Positions 1-5,067 of a stretch of 5,726 nucleotides of DNA are shown here, piece by piece. The notes below the pieces were generated by a model. That model was given only the letters and a program-made list of their open reading frames with translations. It was not told the DNA's origin and ran no database searches. Made by a program: the position numbers and the translations under genes. This DNA comes from Candidatus Omnitrophota bacterium (GTDB lineage Bacteria > Omnitrophota > Gorgyraeia > JABMRG01). Where the stretch lies: assembly GCA_013202935.1 (NCBI GenBank), contig JABMRG010000011.1, positions 1-5,726 on the forward strand. The letters are read 5' to 3'. Within the stretch, counting starts at the first letter, position 1, and every line of letters begins with the position of its first letter.

Positions 1-300
1 CGCAGAAAAGAATCTCTTAAAAAATTTAGGCCTGACTTTAATATAGTAGATATACGTGGAAATATTGAGGAGAGGTTAGAGCTATTGGATAATGGTGCAA
101 AGAACTTAGATGCCATAGTCATCGCAGCAGCTGGGCTTATACGTTTAGGGCTGGAAGGCAGGATTACAGAAAGAATCGATTTTGATATATTAAAACCGCA
201 TCCGCTGCAGGGTTGCTTAGCAGTTGTTATTAGAGAGCAGGATAGGGGATTATTAGATATATTTTCTGTGCTGAATAAACACGAGGAAGCGCTGGTATGA
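1..300 (+). CDS. hemC: Hydroxymethylbilane synthase (porphobilinogen deaminase), 5' end outside window, C-terminal domain absent
   Basis: This enzyme polymerises four porphobilinogens into hydroxymethylbilane in the cytoplasm. The frame is open from base 1, so the N-terminal part lies upstream; 99 residues are visible. They align well by eye with E. coli HemC from Arg131 to about residue 228. Visible are the Arg-Arg pair (residues 1-2; E. coli 131-132), RGN with Arg19 (149), Arg25 (155), LDNG, and AGLIRLG with Arg48 (176), all substrate or cofactor contacts in the family. The usual GQGA is LQGC here (69-72). The protein stops at LNKHEEALV, where E. coli continues into domain 3 with the AERA helix and the Gly-Gly-Cys242 loop that carries the dipyrromethane cofactor. 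That domain is missing, and the next gene starts inside the stop codon (ATGA), leaving no room for it. The family assignment is firm. Whether the shortened protein is active is unknown. Confidence 0.9.
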   Translation, partial: RRKESLKKFRPDFNIVDIRGNIEERLELLDNGAKNLDAIVIAAAGLIRLGLEGRITERIDFDILKPHPLQGCLAVVIREQDRGLLDIFSVLNKHEEALV

Positions 301-1682
301 ATAAAGTATATTTTATAGGAGCAGGCCCAGGAAAATCAGACCTTATTACTGTGAGGGGCCTAAACATACTTAAGAGTGCGGATGTAATTATATATGATTA
401 TCTCGTAGATAAACAGCTATTGGAGACTGTGAAAGAAGGCGCTGAACTTATCTGTTCAGATGAACTTGGCAAGAGAAGGTATGCAAAGACTGATGCACAA
501 CCTGAGATAAACAGGCTCCTAGTAGAAAGGGCAAAAGAGGGTAAGAGAATAGCAAGGCTTAAAGGAGGCGATGCTTCTATCTTTAGTAGAATAAGTGAGG
601 AGCTGGAAGCTCTATCTAAGAATGGCATAGACTTTGAGATTGTTCCAGGTGTCACAGCGGCAAGTGCTGCTTCAAGCTTTACAGGTATTCCCCTGACAGA
701 TAGAGATTATGCATCAAGCTGCCTATTTGTAACAGGCACACAGGCTGCAAATAAGGATGAATTAGACTGGAAAAATATTGCCAAGCAGCCTAGTGTTGTC
801 TTTTATATGGGTGTTAAGAATTTAGAGATAATAACTAAAAGGCTGATTAAGGCCAAGAAAGCGAAGACGACTCCTATTGCAATAGCTCAGGATGTTAGCT
901 TGCCAACAGAGAAGCTTGTTATAGGAACCCTAAACAATATTGTAAAAAGGGTAGAAAAGGCCAAAATAAGACCGCCAGCAATTATTATAGTGGGTGAAGT
1001 AGTAAGATATGCGAAGAAGTTTAACCCCTCTAATAAAGGAAGGCACATACTATTTACCGGCTTATCTAAAGAAAGGTTTTTCTTGGACGGAAGCTATCAG
1101 CACGTACCTCTAATCAAGATAAGACCACTTAAAGACTATACTGAGTTTGATAAACACCTAAAAGAGGTCAATAAGTTCGACTGGATAGTATTTGGAAGCC
1201 GTTATGGTGTTGAATACTTTTTTAAGAGGTTAAAGGTTATAAAAAAAGACTCGAGAGCACTATATGGAAAAAGAATAGCTGTTGTAGGAGAATCAACAAA
1301 GACCAAGCTCTTAGATTTTGGAATAGATGCGGATCTGGTGCCAGAGATAGAATCTTCCAAAGGCTTACTTAGCATTTTTAAGAAAGAAAATATTAAGGAC
1401 AAGAATATATTCTTGCCTCGCTCTGATCTTTCAGATAAAGGCTTAGCAGAAGCCCTTACGAAACTAGGTGCTAAAGTAACCACAAGTTTTGCATATAGTA
1501 ATGTAATAGCTCCAGGCCTTCCTGATATAGATATGGATAGGTTTGATGAGATCATGTTTACAAGTCCTTCAACAGTAAGAAGCTTTAAAAAAAGATATAA
1601 GAGACTACCGAAGAATGTAAAAGTGAGCTGTATAGGTGATGTTACATTGAAGGAAGCCAAAAGATGCAAATTGTTAAATTAA
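297..1682 (+). CDS. cobA-hemD: Fused uroporphyrinogen-III C-methyltransferase / uroporphyrinogen-III synthase
   Basis: This two-domain cytoplasmic enzyme closes hydroxymethylbilane to uroporphyrinogen III (HemD part) and methylates it twice with SAM to precorrin-2 (CobA part). Residues 1 to about 242 are CobA: GAGPG at 8-12, LGKR at 57-60, RLKGGD at 87-92, VPGVTAA at 116-122, GIPLTDR at 130-136, and YMGV at 170-173. The usual GGDP...GRGGEE stretch is altered to GGDA...SRISEE (90-102). HemD runs from about 249: WIVFGSRYGVEYFF (296-309), AVVGEST (328-334), LPRSD (373-377), FTSPSTVRSF (421-430), and CIGDVT (445-450). It ends about 11 residues after that last motif, without the usual closing helix region. 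The start has a GAGGAAG ribosome binding site at 283-289 with a 7-base spacer, and overlaps the hemC stop by 4 bp, suggesting translational coupling. Such fusions are well known in clostridia and several anaerobic phyla. Confidence 0.93.
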   Translation: MNKVYFIGAGPGKSDLITVRGLNILKSADVIIYDYLVDKQLLETVKEGAELICSDELGKRRYAKTDAQPEINRLLVERAKEGKRIARLKGGDASIFSRISEELEALSKNGIDFEIVPGVTAASAASSFTGIPLTDRDYASSCLFVTGTQAANKDELDWKNIAKQPSVVFYMGVKNLEIITKRLIKAKKAKTTPIAIAQDVSLPTEKLVIGTLNNIVKRVEKAKIRPPAIIIVGEVVRYAKKFNPSNKGRHILFTGLSKERFFLDGSYQHVPLIKIRPLKDYTEFDKHLKEVNKFDWIVFGSRYGVEYFFKRLKVIKKDSRALYGKRIAVVGESTKTKLLDFGIDADLVPEIESSKGLLSIFKKENIKDKNIFLPRSDLSDKGLAEALTKLGAKVTTSFAYSNVIAPGLPDIDMDRFDEIMFTSPSTVRSFKKRYKRLPKNVKVSCIGDVTLKEAKRCKLLN

Positions 1683-2623
1683 GAGAACAGAGAAAGACCC
1701 AGGAAATAAGAGATAAAGTAGCAGAGGCCAGGCTTAAGCCAAGGGATCTTATTCTCCCTTATTTTGTAGTTGGAGGGGAAAATAAAAGAGATCCTATCAA
1801 ATCTATGCCTGGGATTTTTCATCTTTCTATAGATAATCTGCTTAAGGATTTAGAAACATTGCAGGGCCTTGAAAGAATATTATTGTTTGGTATTGCAGGA
1901 GCTAAAGATGAAATAGGCTCAGAGAGCTTTAGAGAAGACAGCATAGTCCAGAAAGCGGTTAGGGCCATAAAGAAGAATTTTAAGGACTTAATAGTTATAA
2001 CGGATGTGTGCCTATGTGGTTATACATCACATGGCCATTGTGGGATAGTAAAAGATAGAGAGATAATCGATAATGACGCGACTTTGGAAGTTTTAGCAAA
2101 AATAGCCTTGTCTCATGCAGCATCAGGTGCAGATATTGTAGCGCCTTCTGCAATGATGGATGGACAGGTTGCTGCTATAAGAGAAGTACTTGATAGCAAT
2201 GGGTTTAATAAGGTAAGGATTCTGGGATATTCTGCAAAGTATGCCTCTGGCTTTTATGGCCCATTCAGAGAAGCGCTGGATTCTACTCCTCAGTTTGGCG
2301 ACAGAAAGACCTATCAGATGGATTATAGAAACTCTGATGAGGCACTAAAGGAGATAGCGCAGGATATTAAAGAAGGCGCTGATATAGTTATGGTAAAGCC
2401 GGCTTTATCATATCTTGATATTATAGCAAAGGCAAAATTAACATTTAATATACCGATCGCAGCATACAGTGTAAGTGGTGAATATGCTATGATAAAAGAA
2501 TATTCTAAGAGCAAAAAAGAGGAAGACCAGCTTGCACTTGAGGTACTTACTTCGATTAAGCGTGCAGGTGCAGATTTTATAATAACATACTGGGCAAAGG
2601 AAGCTTTAGAATGGATACAGTAA
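1664..2623 (+). CDS. hemB: Delta-aminolevulinic acid dehydratase (porphobilinogen synthase), zinc-type
   Basis: This enzyme condenses two 5-aminolevulinate molecules to porphobilinogen. The 319 residues match the family's usual length of about 320-340. The two Schiff-base lysines are visible: Lys192 in GYSAKYASGFYGPFR and Lys245 in MVKPALSYLD. The metal site is the cysteine type, DVCLCGYTSHGHCG with Cys116, Cys118 and Cys126, so a catalytic zinc is expected rather than the Asp-rich magnesium variant. PYFVVGG (32-38) and SMPG (47-50) near the N-terminus and VSGEYAM (270-276) near the C-terminus are also typical. The start at 1664 is supported by AAGGAAG at 1650-1656 with a 7-base spacer. It lies inside the end of cobA-hemD, overlapping by 19 bp. 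The N-terminal leader before the conserved region is short but normal for bacteria. I see no missing catalytic residue. Confidence 0.96.
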   Translation: MQIVKLREQRKTQEIRDKVAEARLKPRDLILPYFVVGGENKRDPIKSMPGIFHLSIDNLLKDLETLQGLERILLFGIAGAKDEIGSESFREDSIVQKAVRAIKKNFKDLIVITDVCLCGYTSHGHCGIVKDREIIDNDATLEVLAKIALSHAASGADIVAPSAMMDGQVAAIREVLDSNGFNKVRILGYSAKYASGFYGPFREALDSTPQFGDRKTYQMDYRNSDEALKEIAQDIKEGADIVMVKPALSYLDIIAKAKLTFNIPIAAYSVSGEYAMIKEYSKSKKEEDQLALEVLTSIKRAGADFIITYWAKEALEWIQ

Positions 2624-3876
2624 CAGAGCAAGATATTAACAAAAGACTCTTTGGTGAGGCTAAGAAATTTATTCCGGGCGGAGTAAACAGCCCTGTAAGG
2701 TCTTTTAAAGGGGTCGGAGGTGATCCTGTATTTATAAATAGGGCCTCTGGCTCAAGGCTTTATAGTGAGGATGAAAGAGAGTTGATAGATTACTGCATGT
2801 CTTGGGGAGCCCTTATTCTAGGCCATGCAGATCCTGAGGTAGTGAGTGTGCTTAGCAGAGCTATTAAAGATGGCACAAGTTTTGGCACAGTAACCAAAAA
2901 AGAGATTGAGCTAGCAGAATTGATAGTTGAGTCTGTACCATCAATAGAAAAGGTCAGGCTTACCAACTCAGGCACAGAAGCGGTCATGTCTGCTGTAAGG
3001 CTTGCAAGAGGGTACACAGGCCGTGACAAAATAATAAAGTTTGAGAACTCATACCATGGCCATGCAGACTATCTCTTAGTCAAATCGGGCTCAGGAGGAG
3101 CTACATTTGGTATGCCTGACAGTTTGGGAGTGCCCGAGGAGTTTACAAAACATACTATAGTATTGCCATATAATAACTTAGAGGCAGTTAAGAAGGCTGC
3201 TGGAGAAGAGAGAGATAATATAGCAGCTATAATAGTTGAACCTGTCATGGCAAATTATGGACTTATTCTACCGAAAGATGGTTTTTTAAAAGGTCTCAGA
3301 GAGATAGCAGATAGATTCGGAATTCTGCTTATATTTGATGAGGTTATTACAGGTTTCAGATTGTCAAATGCTGGTGCACAAGGGTATTTTGGCATAGATG
3401 CTGATCTGACAACCCTTGGAAAGATTATAGGAGGGGGGCTGCCTTTAGCTGCCTTTGGTGGTAGAGAAGATATCATGGATCTACTTTCACCTCAAGGTGG
3501 GGTTTATCAGGCAGGGACATTATCAGGTAATCCGATTGCTGTGTCTGCAGGCATAGCTACATTGAAGAGATTAAGAGAGCTTAACCCATATAAGAGTTTA
3601 GAAGAGAAGACAAATATCTTAGCTAAAGTAACAGGAGAGATCGCATCCAGGTATGAGATTGATTTAACTATAACAAATATAGCCTCGATGTTTAACATAA
3701 CTTTTAAGGATAAGGATATTTTCAAGAGTTTCTTTCGAGGTTTACTTGATAAAGGCATATACCTTTCGCCATCAACCTTTGAGACAAATTTTGTCTCCAT
3801 TGCACACAATGGTGAAGATATAAACGGGACTATTGAGACAATTGACAATATACTCAGAAAAATTCAAAGGAGATAA
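2611..3876 (+). CDS. hemL: Glutamate-1-semialdehyde 2,1-aminomutase
   Basis: This PLP enzyme converts glutamate-1-semialdehyde to 5-aminolevulinate, the last step of the C5 route, so the organism makes 5-aminolevulinate from glutamyl-tRNA. At 421 residues it is full length (family about 425-430). Visible are IPGGVNSPVR (21-30), NSGTEA (119-124), the YHGHAD motif (148-153), FDEVITGFR with Asp243 (242-250) for the PLP ring nitrogen, Lys271 in TLGKIIGGGLP as the Schiff-base lysine, and GTLSGNP (302-308). The start overlaps the hemB stop by 13 bp and is preceded by AAGGAAG at 2597-2603, spacer 7 bases. The partner enzyme glutamyl-tRNA reductase (hemA) is not in the window; by analogy with similar clusters it may lie upstream of hemC. 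The closest alternatives are other class-III aminotransferases, but the full set of HemL motifs makes this call firm. Confidence 0.96.
   Translation: MDTVTEQDINKRLFGEAKKFIPGGVNSPVRSFKGVGGDPVFINRASGSRLYSEDERELIDYCMSWGALILGHADPEVVSVLSRAIKDGTSFGTVTKKEIELAELIVESVPSIEKVRLTNSGTEAVMSAVRLARGYTGRDKIIKFENSYHGHADYLLVKSGSGGATFGMPDSLGVPEEFTKHTIVLPYNNLEAVKKAAGEERDNIAAIIVEPVMANYGLILPKDGFLKGLREIADRFGILLIFDEVITGFRLSNAGAQGYFGIDADLTTLGKIIGGGLPLAAFGGREDIMDLLSPQGGVYQAGTLSGNPIAVSAGIATLKRLRELNPYKSLEEKTNILAKVTGEIASRYEIDLTITNIASMFNITFKDKDIFKSFFRGLLDKGIYLSPSTFETNFVSIAHNGEDINGTIETIDNILRKIQRR
3867..3872 (+). promoter_or_regulatory. Ribosome binding site that fixes the thiS-cysK start at 3878
   Basis: AAGGAG at 3867-3872 sits 5 bases before the ATG at 3878, inside the last codons of hemL. 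An in-frame ATG at 3833 would add 15 residues (reading RQLTIYSEKFKGDK after the Met) that do not belong to the ThiS fold and would overlap hemL by 44 bp. The 3878 start instead gives the normal ThiS opening, MNLYLNGKEE, so it is preferred. Confidence 0.85.
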
Positions 3877-3877
3877 G

Positions 3878-4075
3878 ATGAATCTGTATTTAAACGGTAA
3901 AGAAGAAGAACTAAAAGAGAAGATGAGTATCTCAGAGTTGCTCCAGCTAAAGAATATAAGGCCGGAGGTGGTTAGTATTGAGCTTAACGAGAAGGTCATA
4001 AAGAAGGATAAGTATGCAGATACTCTACTTTCTGAGAATGATAAACTTGAGTTTGTATATTTTATGGGTGGCGGC
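3878..4075 (+). other. ThiS-like (beta-grasp) domain within the fusion
   Basis: This is the N-terminal 66-residue domain of the fusion, ending in Gly64-Gly65-Gly66. Length, hydrophobic pattern and the terminal glycines match ThiS/CysO/MoaD-type carriers. In the free carriers the C-terminal glycine is adenylated by a ThiF/MoeB-type enzyme and becomes a thiocarboxylate. Here it is followed directly by SKVAENILEL of the cysteine synthase. An in-frame ATG at 4064 (Met63) could in principle start a stand-alone CysK, but I see no ribosome binding site before it. Confidence 0.85.
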
Positions 4076-4999
4076 TCAAAAGTAGCTGAGAACATATTGG
4101 AGCTTATTGGCAATACCCCGATAGTCAAGCTTAATAGGATTGTTGAGGATGATATGGCTGATATATATGTAAAACTTGAGTCATATAATCCTGGTGGGAG
4201 TGTCAAGGACAGAATATGCCTTTCTATGATAGAGGATGCTGAAGCAAAAGGATTAATAAAAGAAGGCGCTACAATAATTGAGCCGACAAGTGGAAATACA
4301 GGTATAGGCCTTGCTATGATAGCTGCAGTAAAAGGCTATAAATGCATACTGACTATGCCTGAGACAATGAGCCTTGAAAGGATATATATATTAAAGTCTT
4401 TTGGGGCAGAGGTTGTCCTTACTCCTGGCATAGATGGCATGACAGGCTCTATAAAAAAGGCAGAGCAGCTTTTGAAGAAGACAAAGAACAGCTTTATGCC
4501 GCATCAGTTTATAAATGAAGCAAACCCAAAAGTTCACAGAGAGAGGACATCTAGGGAGATACTTGAAGCTGTTGGTAAAGAGATAGATGCATTTGTTGCA
4601 GGTGTAGGTACAGGAGGAACAATAACAGGTGTGGGGGAAGTGCTAAAGAAAGAGAACCCAAAAATAAAGATTGTTGCTGTTGAACCGAGAACAAGCGCTG
4701 TATTATCAGGTGAAAAAGCCGGGCCACATAAGATACAGGGTATAGGTGCTGGTTTTGTACCCGATATACTAAATAAAGATATTATAGATGAGATTATTCA
4801 GGTAGATGATAATGAGGCATTCAAGGCTACAAGGCGCCTTGCAAGAGAAGAAGGCATATTTGTAGGCATATCCTCAGGTGCTGCCTGTTTTGTTACATGG
4901 AAGGTTGCACGGGAACTTGGAAAAGGTAAGAAAGTTGTAACAATACTTCCTGATACAGGGGAGAGGTACTTCTCAATGGAGCAGTATTTTGAAGCATAG
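3878..4999 (+). CDS. thiS-cysK: Fusion of a ThiS/CysO-like sulfur carrier domain with a CysK-type cysteine synthase
   Basis: The 373-residue protein has two parts. Residues 1-66 are a ubiquitin-like sulfur carrier: MNLYLNGK start, a central helix (SISELL), SIELNEKVI, LLSENDKLEFVYFMGGG. Residues 68-373 are a PLP-dependent cysteine synthase: ELIGNTPIVKL (75-85), PLP lysine Lys110 in NPGGSVKDR, EPTSGNTG (135-142), GTGGTITG (244-251), GPHKIQGIGAGF (282-293), and SSGAA (332-336) with PDTGERY (358-364). GPHKIQGIGAGF is typical of O-acetylserine sulfhydrylase CysK. Thiocarboxylate carriers are known donors for cysteine synthesis in mycobacteria (CysO with CysM), so the fusion suggests carrier-bound sulfide feeds the enzyme. 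The Gly-Gly-Gly that normally ends a carrier runs straight into CysK with no linker, so thiocarboxylation would need cleavage, or the carrier domain has another role. The gene follows hemL by 1 bp and precedes a siroheme reductase, a plausible sulfide source. Confidence 0.92.
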   Translation: MNLYLNGKEEELKEKMSISELLQLKNIRPEVVSIELNEKVIKKDKYADTLLSENDKLEFVYFMGGGSKVAENILELIGNTPIVKLNRIVEDDMADIYVKLESYNPGGSVKDRICLSMIEDAEAKGLIKEGATIIEPTSGNTGIGLAMIAAVKGYKCILTMPETMSLERIYILKSFGAEVVLTPGIDGMTGSIKKAEQLLKKTKNSFMPHQFINEANPKVHRERTSREILEAVGKEIDAFVAGVGTGGTITGVGEVLKKENPKIKIVAVEPRTSAVLSGEKAGPHKIQGIGAGFVPDILNKDIIDEIIQVDDNEAFKATRRLAREEGIFVGISSGAACFVTWKVARELGKGKKVVTILPDTGERYFSMEQYFEA

Positions 5000-5035
5000 C
5001 CCCTCGGATGCTCCCATAGGGTCGCATCCTCGGGA
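5000..5035. repeat. GC-rich imperfect hairpin, possible REP-like element or regulatory stem-loop
   Basis: GGATGC at 5006-5011 pairs perfectly with GCATCC at 5024-5029. Inside, CCC (5013-5015) pairs with GGG (5019-5021) around an ATA loop. Outside, after a 2x2 mismatch, CCC (5001-5003) pairs with GGG (5032-5034). The hexamer CCTCGG occurs as a direct repeat at 5002-5007 and 5028-5033. The stretch has 24 G/C of 36 bases, far above the surrounding coding sequence. It begins at the base after the thiS-cysK stop. No T-run follows, so it is not a classic intrinsic terminator. It may protect mRNA ends or be a dispersed palindromic repeat. Confidence 0.6.
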
Positions 5036-5058
5036 CAATTTCAACAAAGTTAAAATTG
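5036..5058. promoter_or_regulatory. Second, AT-rich hairpin abutting the reductase ribosome binding site
   Basis: CAATTT (5036-5041) pairs with AAATTG (5053-5058). After one mismatch (C5042/A5052), AAC (5043-5045) pairs with GTT (5049-5051) around an AAA loop. The right arm ends on the first G of the GGAG ribosome binding site of the downstream reductase. The stem is weak and could modulate translation initiation; this is inference. No T-run or recognisable promoter boxes accompany it. Confidence 0.4.
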
Positions 5059-5061
5059 GAG
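5058..5061 (+). promoter_or_regulatory. Ribosome binding site of the siroheme reductase
   Basis: GGAG lies 6 bases before the ATG at 5068 and supports that start. Its first base is also the last paired base of the AT-rich hairpin at 5036-5058. Confidence 0.7.
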
Positions 5062-5067
5062 TCAAAA

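Noticed and set aside
85..300. A separate 71-residue small protein starting at ATG 85
   Set aside because: The frame is open back to base 1, and the upstream codons encode conserved HemC residues (Arg-Arg pair, RGN), so this is the tail of hemC.
285..330. A frameshift hiding HemC domain 3 downstream of the hemC stop
   Set aside because: Bases after 297 encode an intact CobA N-terminus with the SAM-binding GAGPG motif, and no frame there shows the HemC domain 3 signature.
1202..1669. Minus-strand open frame of 155 codons opposite the HemD half
   Set aside because: It is fully opposite conserved HemD motifs and its composition is typical of a shadow frame in AT-rich coding sequence.
3833..3877. 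Earlier in-frame start for the ThiS-CysK fusion at 3833
   Set aside because: It adds 15 non-conserved residues and a 44-bp overlap, whereas the ATG at 3878 has a good AAGGAG site and gives the normal ThiS N-terminus.
3772..4206. Minus-strand open frame of 144 codons across the hemL/thiS-cysK junction
   Set aside because: It lies opposite two well-supported genes, its product is Ser/Ile/Leu-rich with no recognisable motif, and no ribosome binding site is evident. It is an antisense shadow.
5028..5056. Promoter for the reductase with TAAAAT at 5051-5056 as a -10 box
   Set aside because: No acceptable -35 box lies at the right distance (that position is the GC-rich hairpin arm), and the -10-like bases are part of the AT-rich stem.
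5000..5060. Intrinsic terminator after thiS-cysK
   Set aside because: Hairpins exist but neither is followed by a T-run on either strand that would fit a Rho-independent terminator, so transcription probably continues into the reductase.
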